A stretch of 64,000 bases of DNA. Origin: Purshia tridentata. Lineage: Eukaryota > Streptophyta > Magnoliopsida > Rosales > Rosaceae. This document shows, piece by piece, positions 1 through 10,333 of the stretch (positions are counted from its first letter, which is position 1; each line of letters opens with the position of its first letter). The DNA lies in contig QANT01003108.1 in NCBI GenBank assembly GCA_003254885.1, positions 39,551-103,550 on the forward strand. Direction: 5' to 3'. Made by a program: the position numbers and the translations under genes. The notes under the pieces are model-generated. The model was not told the origin of the DNA, ran no database searches, and was given only the letters and a program-made list of their open reading frames with translations.

Positions 1-1080
1 TACCCATGTCTATATATAGACATTGACCGTAGTCACCCCTCCATTTGGTGTACCTAACAAAGAATATGCTATTGGGTTTGCATCCAAAGTAGTCCCTTGA
101 GGTCTCAACAGAGAAGCAAGAACTATTATCACCCAGGAACAATTTTCTATTCCCCAAGTTGTTTATCTCTGAGTCCGACCCCCAATTTCCATTACTAAAT
201 GGCACCTTGAAAACCCTAAAATCAGTGGCTGATATGTTGCTTCCTTGGCAGAAAACCACCAATAAGTCCCCTCTTGATTCCACCAGATATGACCATTTAA
301 TCATGGGAGGAAGAAGTTCCCTTGGCATCTTTGGAACAACAATCCTTGTGCATGGTTGCTTAGAGTCTTCAGTGTCACAAACCAAAACATTCCCATCAAG
401 GTCCACAACGTAAAATTGTCCTTTATAATAAGTTAGATCAGATATAGTTTTATCAGTCTCCGAAGTATAAGCTATACTTGTCCAATACTCATCATCTCTT
501 GGTCTGCAAAATGCCAAAACACTTGTAATCTTTTCAACATAACTCTGTTTAGGAAAAAACTCTGTTTATGAAAAACCATGATTGTGTAATCCGATGTCCA
601 AGAAGGGCTTGATGATAAGACGAACTTATTTATTCTATTCCCGCGCATTTGTGGCAGAAACTGTCCACTAAATTTATCAAATAGTTTAAACTCTGGCAAC
701 TTAATTTGGGCATGATTCAAAGGATGCAACAGAGTAAAAGGATGCAAAGGATGCAAAGGATCCAACAGATTAACTTTCCAATTTTCAGTGATTAACCATC
801 CCAAAGAAGAATAACATAGCTTTTTCTTAACTTCTGGCAGATTAAGTTTGCAAATCAGACCTCTCGTCAAGCTATAAAACTCACGAATGGTAGGGGAAGC
901 ATCGTCAGGAAGCATAAGGAATGGAACTTCATGTGTTAATTGAGCAGTATAGTTTTCCTTGGTCGCGGCTGATCTCCATGATTTACAAACTGCACCAAGA
1001 ACAATAAAATCCTTCAAGGGAACTCCTTGTTGGGCTAGAGACATGAAAAAATCTTGAGGAACATCTGACCAGTCAGCCAT
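1..1080 (-). pseudogene. F-box/DUF295 protein gene, frameshifted, 3' end outside window
   Basis: Reading the minus strand from the ATG at 1080, the first ~170 residues look like a plant F-box protein: an N-terminal F-box-like stretch (residues about 5-45, with VPLKDFIVLGAVCKSWR) followed by the start of a DUF295 domain. The frame then runs into a stop at 472. The other frame stays open from about 540 down to base 1 and encodes the rest of DUF295, including LAFCRPRDDEYWTSIAY, GQFYVVDLDGNVLVCD and the usual C-terminal LFLGDNSS and GCKPNSIFF motifs. The switch coincides with a near-perfect 17-bp tandem duplication at 541-574 (16 of 17 bases match), which shifts the frame. F-box proteins are substrate receptors of SCF ubiquitin ligases; the target of this one cannot be told. 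As it stands the product would be a 202-aa truncated protein, so I call it a pseudogene or a null allele. Confidence 0.8.
541..574. repeat. 17-bp tandem duplication causing a frameshift
   Basis: Two adjacent 17-bp units (541-557 and 558-574) differ at one base. Because 17 is not a multiple of three, the extra copy moves the F-box/DUF295 reading frame. Removing one copy in reading lets the minus-strand frame run on to base 1. Confidence 0.8.
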
Positions 1081-1844
1081 GTTTGATACTTCGTATCAAT
1101 ATCCTCGATTATACCACTGATTTTTTTCTATATATATGCTTGCCCACCACGCCACATTCTTTGTTTCCTAGTAGGATTTCAATTCCTTTAGTTTTTTTCA
1201 CTATGGGCTTCTTCTTCTGATTTTCTTGTTTAGTTTGTACAGGCCCCAACCGTATGTGGATCCTTATTTCTTGAGCTTGTTCATGTGCTTTTTTGGTCGG
1301 CTTTTGTAAGTTGTGCTGGTGTTCTGTTTTTTCTTGTTTGACATAATTTTGTTTTCTAACTCCACTCTCTTCTTTCCCTCTCTCCAAATAATAGGTTTTT
1401 GTAATACACCAAATTAATTTGTTCTGAGAGTATGATCGAAAAGTGAAGTTTAGGAGCTAACAGTGTGCGTCATAACTCTGAAAAAATTGTATTTATCAAG
1501 CTATTTGTGGTCTAATGACTTGTAATCCATCGGTTCAATATGCCTATGCAATATATGTGATTGTTAGAGTAGAGTATTCAGTTTCAGTTGTTAAGTTCCC
1601 CCGCACATTATTTCCTAATTTAAGGTCTTTTTTCCAAAAATAATCTTTCTATTATATGAAGCAAGAAATTGAAGGGTTTAATGTAATTTTTGGGATTCTA
1701 AAAAATACCCTTTAATAACAACAAGTAGTGTTAAAATTCAAAGAAATATAAAAAAAGTAGTAAAGTAGTGAACAATTATATCAATAGATAAAATTATTTG
1801 TATCATCTCAACTTAACACTTGTTAGTATCTGAATAAAAATATC

Positions 1845-2160
1845 TCACTTAGAAACTTCGTTAAATCCATATATACGGAGTTTCAAATTTAAGAAAAGAA
1901 GGACTAGAGAAGCTTGCAAAGATTCGCTCAAGTTTTCTATCCTCCATAGAGTCTTATCATCCTTGGTGTTTGGTAATAAGTGTTTGCTAAAATATATGCA
2001 ATTAGTCTCACATCCAGAGTAGTTTGAGGCCTCAATAGAGAATGAAGAATTATAATCACCCAAGAAGAGGGTTCAATTGCCAAAGTTTTTTACCTCTAAC
2101 TCTAAGTCCAACTGCCACAGCCAAGGCCGATTGTCACTACTAAATGACATGCAAGATAGT
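1845..2160 (-). pseudogene. C-terminal scrap of an F-box/DUF295 gene
   Basis: The minus strand encodes the characteristic DUF295 C-terminal signature: LGDYNSSFSIEAS, then SGCETNCIYFS, then a charged tail ending at 1845. Just upstream (about 2075-2160, different frame) is a weak match to the preceding part of the domain, SDNRPWLWQLDLELEVKNFGN. There is no F-box and no start upstream. It resembles the tail of the gene at 1-1080, so it is probably a decayed tandem copy truncated at its 5' side. Confidence 0.65.
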
Positions 2161-2199
2161 TGACTAATATTTTGATTTCAACGGTATATATATATGTAG

Positions 2200-3052
2200 G
2201 TACTTTATGAACTTGGTATAATCATCACATTTGTTCCAGGAAGTGTGAGGTTCCAAGCCAATTCAGCCATAAACGTAGAGGCTCCTCCATATCGTTTACT
2301 GTGCCTTCACTTTCAGATCAAAGGATTCAAGGCTTGAACGTCGTCTCTGTTTATGACAAATCCAATATTGATTGTTGTAGCACCATCGGTGAAATCAAAA
2401 CTAGTTTTCCATCCCCAGTAATCACAAGAGTCAGTAATAAGAGCAAGGGTCTGAAGTGGATCTATGGCCCTCGATTCTTGGGCGTTCCGGGTGATGGACA
2501 AGGCTATTATGGTTAAGTCATTGGAAGCTTGGGAATGAATTGGAAGTTGGCGATCAAGTGTCAGTTTCAGTATTCACGAGATCTGAGTTTGAGGTAAGGG
2601 AGTGCGTCATCAAGCTTGTGTGTAAGCAAGAAGAGAATAGGATTAGTACCCAACACAACAGTGGCCACACCACAATTTATCCTTTACATGCATATATCAA
2701 TGGTGGTCATTTGTCACGTTCTGAGGTGCTGCCATATTGGTTCAAAGACCTCATTCGAGACTCTGATGAAATAACAGGTGTGTTTTTCAAGAGTACCATT
2801 TCATTTTGGAAATGCTACTTATTTAAACTGTTTTTGACACTCCATGAAAAACACTTGTAAACTGATATATTTGTATGTTTTATAGACAACAAGGAAGAAG
2901 AAGTACGGCAACAGAGGGGCAGCAATAAGCGCGGTGGTAAAGGTTGGAAGGTGGTCCTGATGGCCTCTGTCTTCTTTCTTTCTCTTCCTCTGCTTTCTCG
3001 CTCTTCCATCTTTCACCCAAAGAAGCACCGACACCCCACCAGCCCTCCATAA
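2200..3052 (+). pseudogene. Orphan 3' end of a TIR-NBS-LRR resistance gene
   Basis: Only the post-LRR C-terminal part of a TNL protein remains. After an acceptor-like AG at 2198-2199 come, across two frame changes, FVPGS, EVPSQFSHKRRGSSISFTVP, GLNVVSVYDKSN, NKSKGLKWIYGPRFLGVPGD and WLSHWKLGNELEVGDQVSVSV. This is the conserved post-LRR (C-JID-like) domain of TNLs as I know it from Rosaceae. Frameshifts lie near 2243 and near 2508. A plausible last intron (2778-2885, GT-AG, phase 1) leads to a final exon with a Lys/Arg-rich stretch and a hydrophobic segment (VVLMASVFFLSLPLLS) that may have been a C-terminal membrane anchor, stopping at 3052. No TIR, NB-ARC or LRR is present upstream; that space holds minus-strand F-box debris. 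TNLs are intracellular immune receptors, and this copy cannot act as one. Confidence 0.7.
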
Positions 3053-3962
3053 TAAGGTAGTAGTTGGGAAAAAAAAAAAAAAAAAAGTTTTAAACCACTT
3101 TGCATGGCTTGAACAATTTAAAAGTAAAATTTACAATTTTTTGTGGCTTTTTCCTAATTTTACTTTATTAAGAAGAGCTCCATCAACAACAACAACATTA
3201 ATTCTGACATTGGTTGGACAACTTTTAAGTTACGACATTATGCCTATGAATGATCAAGCGCATGTACTATGCAGCATAATATAAATGAAGACTACCGCCT
3301 CTTGTAATCAATCATATCGCATTATTATTTTAGATGTTTCTTCTGATTTTCTTAACCGAAGCAAAGCATCAGTCTGTTTTTGAAATCTGTTATGTACAGA
3401 ATGATCCAAGCCACCATTTTTTACCAACATGTTGTTTAAAAGTTTGAGAACCCCGTTTTCATTTAAGGGAATTTGTCCACAACAATGTTTGACAATACTG
3501 CAACTTTGATGCTTGAGCATCTGGTCTGCTGAAATTAGTTTGGACTGTGGTCTATTAAAGTTTCCTCTCATAATGTAATTCAAGATTTAAAAAAAAAAAA
3601 TTGTCAAATTATTTGAAAACGGAGTTGTATAAGATAGGTTTGTGAGCAATAATGTTGTTTAAAATATGTTTAATTTTCGCGATCCCATTTGTACATGTGA
3701 CATGAGCCAAGTGCACACTCCCACAGTTTCAGTGGTAACTAAACAAATGTCACCTTCTGCAAGTTCTTTAGACTAATTAATTGTCTTTTGAGCTTAAAGT
3801 TTTATTTTGAATCATGACTACCACAACCCCAACAATAAAAATAGAATAAAAACTCCTCCTAGGGCACTACTTTAGCATCATGGCCTTAAAAAATCATGAT
3901 TGTTATAATTGCTGCCATTATGACTATCATCATTAACATCAACAATTCATCTTTAATGCACA
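3053..3962. other. Intergenic, AT-rich
   Basis: Contains an 18-bp poly-A run near 3069 and a second A-run near 3590. A 91-codon minus-strand frame (3308-3583) is open, but I recognise no domain in it. No supported gene. Confidence 0.5.
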
Positions 3963-3970
3963 CTATATAA
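3963..3970 (+). promoter_or_regulatory. TATA box of the small gene at 4030
   Basis: The sequence ctatataa lies about 65 bp upstream of the ATG at 4030, leaving room for a leader of about 30-40 nt. This is a typical plant core-promoter layout. Confidence 0.5.
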
Positions 3971-4029
3971 GGAACCAGGGATGAACATCACAAAACACTC
4001 AACATAACTGCACAACCAAAACAATAGCA

Positions 4030-4323
4030 ATGTTGAGAAAAGGTTCCATCACCATATCTATGTTATCAAAGTCCACCATGTTGGTTGGGTGGTGCCGGCC
4101 ACGGAGGCGGCTTAGGAGGCGGAGAGGTAGCACCATATGGCTAGGGAATAAGCGCCGAAGATTCTGCCTAGGGTCACGGACGGCGTTACAATGGGGGGCC
4201 ATGGCTGGCCCTATTCGGATGCTAAAGAAGATCATCATGGAGATGGTACCTAATGGAAGGTGGATAGAAGCTTACAATTGGTCTTTGCCACTTCTACGTC
4301 CCCAAATATTTCCTCTTTGTTAA
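4030..4323 (+). CDS. Small Arg-rich plant protein, conserved C-terminus, function unknown
   Basis: Single-exon frame of 97 aa starting MLRKGSITISMLSK. Residues about 23-50 are very rich in Arg (CRPRRRLRRRRG, then LGNKRRRFCLGSR), followed by a more hydrophobic part and the ending WSLPLLRPQIFPLC. From memory, small plant proteins of unknown function share the layout 'LGNKRRGFCLGSRP...LRMLKKIIMEM...AYYWSLPFLRPQxFPLC', so I think this is a real member. A TATA box precedes it. GC content rises inside the frame compared with its surroundings, which supports coding. The basic stretch could be a nuclear or organelle signal; I do not assign a function. Confidence 0.6.
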   Translation: MLRKGSITISMLSKSTMLVGWCRPRRRLRRRRGSTIWLGNKRRRFCLGSRTALQWGAMAGPIRMLKKIIMEMVPNGRWIEAYNWSLPLLRPQIFPLC

Positions 4324-4941
4324 TCGCCAACTGTAACACCTTTTGGCTTGGTTTTCATTTTCTTCTTAGAATCTGTAAGGAGCGGTCCAGCAACCCTCCT
4401 AATTGGAAAGACAGATTTCTTCTTTACCACTAAAGGAAATTCAAATGTTTGAAGTTGAATGTGGGAAAACCATTTGTCATGTTTGCATTGTGGCAGTGTG
4501 GGAAAACTTACTACTGTAGCCATTCAAAAATGTAAATTCCATCGTATAAAGAACATTGGGACTACGCATTTTGTATTGAAATTACTAATGGCTTAAAGAA
4601 AATAGGGAATTAAACATAGAGATCTTTAAGTTTACAAGAAACTTGTACAAAATCCAACTATGGAGTCACCAACATGTTTGACAATCGACAAAGATCCTAA
4701 AACTTGGATTTCAGCAAAATCAGACGTTTGGATACAAAGTGTAACTGATGCAGCAGAATGGATGACTACAGTCTACAGCCTAGCCACAAATGCGGGGAGA
4801 AACCCGGCAGACTATAGACTGTAGGTTGACGGAACAACAGAAAATTCCATCTCTGTCCTTTACACACTACAAAATTCTCGGCTTGTTCCCATTTACGCAT
4901 GTGGCATTACCAAGGAAATCTGAAGTTCAAGGCAAACAAAA
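4324..4941. other. Region between convergent genes
   Basis: Lies between the 3' ends of the small Arg-rich gene and the minus-strand HMCES gene, so it must carry both 3' UTRs. Nothing else is recognisable. Confidence 0.5.
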
Positions 4942-7900
4942 CTAGCTTTTTCCAAAGTACGAAAATAGGGTAGGTTGCTTATCAAGAGAACTCTTCGGGT
5001 TAACCTTCTTCTTCACTGGACTAGGACTAGACATCTTATCAGTTTCATAAGTACCCGGCTTACAAGCAGCTGAAAACTCTTCATAGTCGCGCTTCGTTTG
5101 GCCCTTAGATGCACCTTCTTGAGAAAATGTAGATACACTACGTTTTGAATCATGTTCAAATTTTCCAGCAAATGATGGTTGTGCTGCCTCCTGATTGCTT
5201 TCAGGTTCTTTTTTGGCGTTTTCTGGCAAATCAGTATTCACAGATGTGTCATAAGAACTTGTATACTCTGGGTTTGATTCTTCTTTTTTGATTGCTGTGT
5301 CCTCTTTGCTTTCAGGTTCTCTTTTCACGCTTTCTGGCAAATCTGTCTTCACAGATTTTTCGTAAGAACTTGTATCCTTTGGGTCTGATTCTTCTTTTTT
5401 GCTTCCCTTCGTCAAGAAAAATTTTGTGATTGAATTCTGCCCCTCTGTCTTCAACTGTATCTGCAGAAAATGATACACAGTAACTAGTGGTATTCTTTAG
5501 CAATGAAACATGAATTTGACCTATTTTTCCCCCTTAACCCCACCCTACCTAAAGTAGGAAAATCACAATTCCTCCCATTCTCCCAAACCCTAATGAAAAT
5601 GGGATTTGATTCTAGATCTCTGATGTGACAACCAAGAGACGTTACCAAATCATGAAAGCTCAGTATAATTAAGAAATTACTTATTATACAGAAAGCAGCA
5701 CCACTGTTTTGCCCATCAACCCAAGCAACACATGATGTGAGGGGGAAAAGGCACCAAAAGAGAGTTTAAAAAACTTGGGTGGGGAATGTTACAGTGGAAT
5801 TCCCTTGTTAGGCAAGTTTTCTATGAGTATTTCATCACTTCCATAAAGTTTTCCCCTCTATAGGATCACCAGCTAAAAGAGAAACAGAAGTGAAAAACCA
5901 TTCTCTCATTCAAAGCTCCCCCTTGCCAGTCAAAATTCCCAAACCTAGGAGATCTTGGTAAAGATTATTGTGTTTAGATAACTTCTATTTTCCAAATGAT
6001 AAGCATCTTGTATGTAAAACAAAACAGAATATTGTCGCACCTCATTGATGCACTCTGGCCCATCAAAAGACACCTTACCCATTGCTGGGGTCACCGGATA
6101 CCATACCTGGTGATTAAAGTGTTTAGCATCCAACCCACCAATAATAAAAAAGAAATGTATGCCTCCAATTTCTAAAGTTCAACAACAACTTACCATATCT
6201 GGACCTTCATATGGTTTAAGTACTGAATCAAAATTGGAAGATGAAGAACCATATAGCCATGTGTCAGTAGATCCCTTGTCACCCAAAATAACAGGCATCC
6301 TGTCTTTAATGATAAAACTAATGAAAATATTAGATCACTACTTAACTTTGGCAAAGAGTTCCACAGCAGGAATGCACATTAACTAGTGGAAGTGAAGGAT
6401 CGCACTTGAAACTCTTAACAAGGACTAAATATAGATAAGCCAAAGAACTGTGACTAGAAAAGTACAAATTATTAAATAAACTAATAGAAATACCTCCAAA
6501 TTCATCTCATCTGCATTAAATAATCAACCACCTAGTAATGCATAATCTATAGCAGTATCTAGAGTCTAGACATCGTATTACAGTATTACAAAACAAAATT
6601 TAAATCCAATAAAATAAGCAGGACTCACCATGCAGCCACTCTAAAGCTGAAGATGAAGAAGTTGTAATGATAGTGAAGGTGTAAAGTTTCTCACCTGCAG
6701 GAAAGCACATAGTAACAAATTTCGAATAAAAGTTAAAAGTAATAAAAAAAACAGAGGCATAACAGCAAAACCAAAATAACAAAAGTGGTGATGGTGGGGA
6801 GGGGGGAGGGGGAAGGGGGTTACTAACAAAGCACTTGTCCATTAACTACCTTCAGAGTTCTCCCAAGAATCATACAGAGCAGCAAACACAAGGGGCCGAC
6901 CATCCTTAAAATGGACGTAATAAGGCTGCTTTTTAGTACCATCTTTTTTCCATTCATAAAACCTGGAGAACATAAATTAAAAAAAAAAAAAAAAAGATAA
7001 ATCACTCCACGATATTCATTGAATAACAAGAATGAAAAGGAAAGATGCACGGAGTCCTCCAATATAATAAAAATTGAAATCATGTCCTACATTCTTTTTA
7101 CATAACTGTTTTAATTCATGACGTGGTGTTCTGTCTAGCGTCTCACCATATAAACAGCTAATTGCCTACATAAGGAGTACAATAATTTTTTTTACATAAC
7201 TAGGTCTAGTTAAGTCCATTTATTTCTACCAACTCAAACACTATCACATTGGTCTCAAAAAAAGAAAAAACCATAGGTGTGAAATTTTCCTTATAATACT
7301 AAAAAGTTGAAAAGATAAAACCCAAGCACTCAACCAAAGCACCTCCAATGTGATTGGTGTATAAAAAAAGAGAAATCAATCATACCCTTCCACTGCAATG
7401 AGACAGCGGCTTTTAGGAACTAGACGACGAAAAGAAGCCTTCTCACAAATGGACTCGGACCGAGCATTAAACTGCAATTTTCAACACAAATCATATGATT
7501 ATCAAACAATATTGTTTGATTTTAAGAATTTGAGTTACTATAGCCAAAACTATACTTATTGCCTCAACGCTATTGCAAATTTAAATTAAACAAAGAAAAA
7601 TCACAAAAGTGGGGCTGGTATTACCATTTTGTAGTGATCGGGTTTCTCGGTTTTCTTGGTGAAACTAGGAATCAGTCCCCATTTCATGCACTGAAGGACT
7701 ACGCCTTCGCCATCTGCTCCGTCTTCTCTACGAACCACAGGCAAATTAGACCCCGGCGATACATTGTACGACGGACGATACCTAAGTAGTAAACAAGCAA
7801 ATTTCATTTCAATCAGCAAGACTGTTTGGTTGCTAGGAAAATAAAAGAAAGTAAAGTTCGATTTAATCATTTAATATCTAAAACAATAAAAAACAGCAAA

Positions 7901-8015
7901 TACGAGAAGCACCGCCTCACCGGTCCATATTAACTGCACGGACGGGGCCATTGTTGCAGTAGCAAGCCCTAGAAATGTCGTCGGGTCTCAGAGAACAGCG
8001 AGCCCTCCCACACAT
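4942..8015 (-). CDS. HMCES: Abasic-site processing protein HMCES-like (SRAP domain)
   Basis: Eight exons on the minus strand with GT-AG junctions: 8015-7921, 7781-7625, 7471-7386, 6962-6850, 6694-6629, 6303-6194, 6106-6041, 5460-4942 (1212 nt, 403 aa). Residues 1-231 form a complete SRAP domain. The key residues are visible: Cys2 right after Met1 (MCGRARC), Asn86 in FNARSES, Glu116 in GFYEW and His172 in LHDRMPVIL. In this family Cys2 forms a covalent thiazolidine crosslink with abasic sites in single-stranded DNA, shielding them at stalled replication forks. Residues 232-403 are a charged, probably disordered tail with two PCNA-interacting (PIP) box matches, QNSITKFF (239-246) and QPTLFSYF (393-400), flanking a 37-aa tandem duplication. 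The Cys2 requirement fixes the start, since Met1 must be removed to expose it. It likely acts in the nucleus at replication forks. The gene family is clear; the PIP boxes are inferred from motif only. Confidence 0.92.
5179..5400 (-). repeat. 111-bp coding tandem duplication in the HMCES tail
   Basis: Residues 252-288 and 289-325 of the HMCES-like protein are two copies of a 37-aa unit, KKEES-P--TSSY--SV-TDLPE--K-EPES, encoded by adjacent 111-bp blocks (5400-5290 and 5289-5179). The frame is kept. Confidence 0.85.
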
Positions 8016-9138
8016 GATCTGTCGAACCACAACTGATACTGAACAAGGGCGGGAAGCCACTGCGTGGTGACTTTTCTATGTGTTGCTCCGAGCGCTTGGT
8101 GACCGTTGGATTTCAATTAGTTTGAGATTCGAGCTCCTTCCTTGCTAATTTTGTTGATCCCGAACGTCCATGGCTCTGATTTGGACACGTTTACTAGATT
8201 ATCTGACACGTGTACCTGATCATCGCGGTTTTCTAAACCGTTGCAGTTGGACTGAGCGTGGGTTTGGGCCGTTGGGCTGCCTGTCTGTTCAGTCCGATCG
8301 GCTCTGCCTAGCCTAATCCAATTTAAGGTTGGGCAAGATTTTAACAAGCCCGGAGCAATATAAGCCATTGAATTACCAGATTACCTACTTTATTTAATTT
8401 AAATCATATAATCCAATAGCTCAAATGTCTATAGACTGGTTCTATTATAATTTATCTAGTTCTTCTTACAAGAGACATATTCATAAAATTTGGCTTATGG
8501 TGGGATTTACAATTCTAAATATGTGGAAATTGAGAGTTCCTTCAAATGTGACTTCGTTTAACCCTATTCTCAAGACTTAAGATTCGAGAGTCAAGACCTA
8601 AAATCCATACATCATTTTAAGTTCGATTAATTTGAAGTTCTTTAATATTACAAAATACTTCATCCAAACACAAAAGGAATTTCAAGAAATATTGGAGTTA
8701 AATTGTATTTTCACTCAAGGTTGCCAATCTTTTTTAAGTCCGTCGCTTAAAGTGAAGGAAAGAGAAATGAAATAAATGGCAGCGAAACGAAAGCGATGAT
8801 GGCTCCATACAGTTGGAAATCTCAGGGAGTCCTTTGGTGAGAGAGAGAGAAAAAAAAAAGTGAGAAACAAGAGGCCAGTGATTATACTACCGATGAAATT
8901 GTGTCGGCGAGATAGACTAGTAGTGGAGTGGGGAGGCCGAGGGTGGAAGGCTAGGTTTTTTTTTAATATCTAATTATTTTATATTTTTGCTTTATTATAC
9001 CCAAAATAAAATGGTCCTTTTTTGTTCTCATAATTTTGTGAGAAGAAATAAAAAGTATATGTCGAATCACTATTTTCAAGATGTCATTTTTTGTTTTTAG
9101 TTATTTCAAAAATGTCAGATCCAACACTAAAAGTCTAA
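8016..9138. other. HMCES promoter side and intergenic DNA
   Basis: The first few hundred bases are fairly GC-rich and should hold the HMCES promoter and leader. The rest is AT-rich with a GA-rich patch near 8841-8860 and an A-run. I see no gene. Confidence 0.4.
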
Positions 9139-10085
9139 GGATTCGTTTGGTAACATTTTACAAAAATATTTTCATAAAATGATTCCGTAAAATGAAAATA
9201 GAAAATTGCGTTTGTATTTTTAAAGTTTGAGAATACATCTGATAAAGTAATTCAAAACCAGTTTGCTAAAAACAAATCAATAAAAACATGTCTGGTACAA
9301 ATATGTAAAACATATCAATATGAATTACATAATATTAGCCCTAAAATGGGCACATCAGGTCCCTTGCACAGTTACACAATTGATAATCCTTCAACCCATA
9401 GAGAAATTGAGCTCTTTAGTGAATACCCATTAAGCTTCAACCCAAAGTGATAGTGAAACAAGGGACGATAGGGACGAAGCAAAGCCTCCCGAAGCTGGGG
9501 ATGTAAATGGAGGTGGAGTATTACTAGATGACCTTGAAGAATTGTTATGAGTAGAAGAAGGTGGGGGTGACTGAGGAGGAAAAGGTGGTGGTGAATGAGG
9601 AAGAGGAGAAGCAAGTGGTGATGATGGCAGTGACGACGGCAATGATGGCAGTGATGAAGATTTGGGTGCTGGTAAGGATTTAGGAGGCAGTGACTCTTTG
9701 TGAGGTGGTGAGGATAAGCTTCACCCAATTATGTGTTCAAAATCCTCTCAATCAATATTCACTCCTTATTAGCTCGTGGTGGTGTCTATGGAGTTTGAGC
9801 AGACTGAGAGAGAGAGAGAGGAGTTCAGATATGTGTTGTGTGGTAGAGAAGAGTGATGTTTACGAGGAGAGCTTAATTTCGTATTTTTATTTTTCTATAT
9901 CTGGTGTTTTTCAAATTCATTGAAAACACCATAAAGTCGTTTTCAAGATTTACACTATAAATTGAAAATCATATCCTATGTTTTTTAAAAATTGTTTTTT
10001 GAATATGATTACCAAACGCATTTTACTATGTTTTCAGTTTTACAAAAACAGAAAATTGTTTTATAAAACGTTACCAAACACACCC
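9139..10085. mobile_element. Harbinger/Tourist-like non-autonomous element with a proline-rich passenger
   Basis: The ends are imperfect inverted repeats. The left begins GGATTCGTTTGGTAAC and the reverse complement of the right begins GGGTGTGTTTGGTAAC, with similarity continuing inward as AT-rich sequence for tens of bases. Both ends abut the trinucleotide TAA (9136-9138 and 10086-10088), the target duplication expected of PIF/Harbinger elements. Length is about 947 bp with no transposase. The middle, read on the minus strand (about 9430-9720), encodes a Pro/Ser-rich stretch (SPPKES, SPPPFPPQSPPPSS, NTPPPFTSPASGG) like the extracellular part of PERK kinases or extensins. This passenger looks like captured gene sequence, although low-complexity proline coding can also arise in other ways. 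Confidence 0.6.
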
Positions 10086-10333
10086 TAAAACTTTTAAAAA
10101 TCAAGGATTAAAAAAAAAATTTCACTCAAACATTAACAGTGTAAAATACAATTACCTTAATAAAAAAAGTTTTTATTGCTTAATGTAATAAAACAGTCTA
10201 GTGAACCCGGTTCTTCTGTCGAACCGGATCGTCTTCTGAAAAACTCAGAGAGGTCTCCTGGCACTCGCAATTATCCCACATCCCGAACGGTACACACTGC
10301 TCTCAGCACCAAGCTCACGAACTGTGCTTCCCA

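Noticed and set aside
3308-3583. 91-codon minus-strand frame between A-runs
   Set aside because: No domain, no promoter or splice context; could be chance in AT-rich DNA.
4320-4523. 67-codon minus-strand frame overlapping the small gene's stop
   Set aside because: No similarity recognised and it lies where a 3' UTR is expected.
9372-9728. His/Leu-rich 118-codon frame
   Set aside because: It is the wrong frame of the proline-rich passenger segment.
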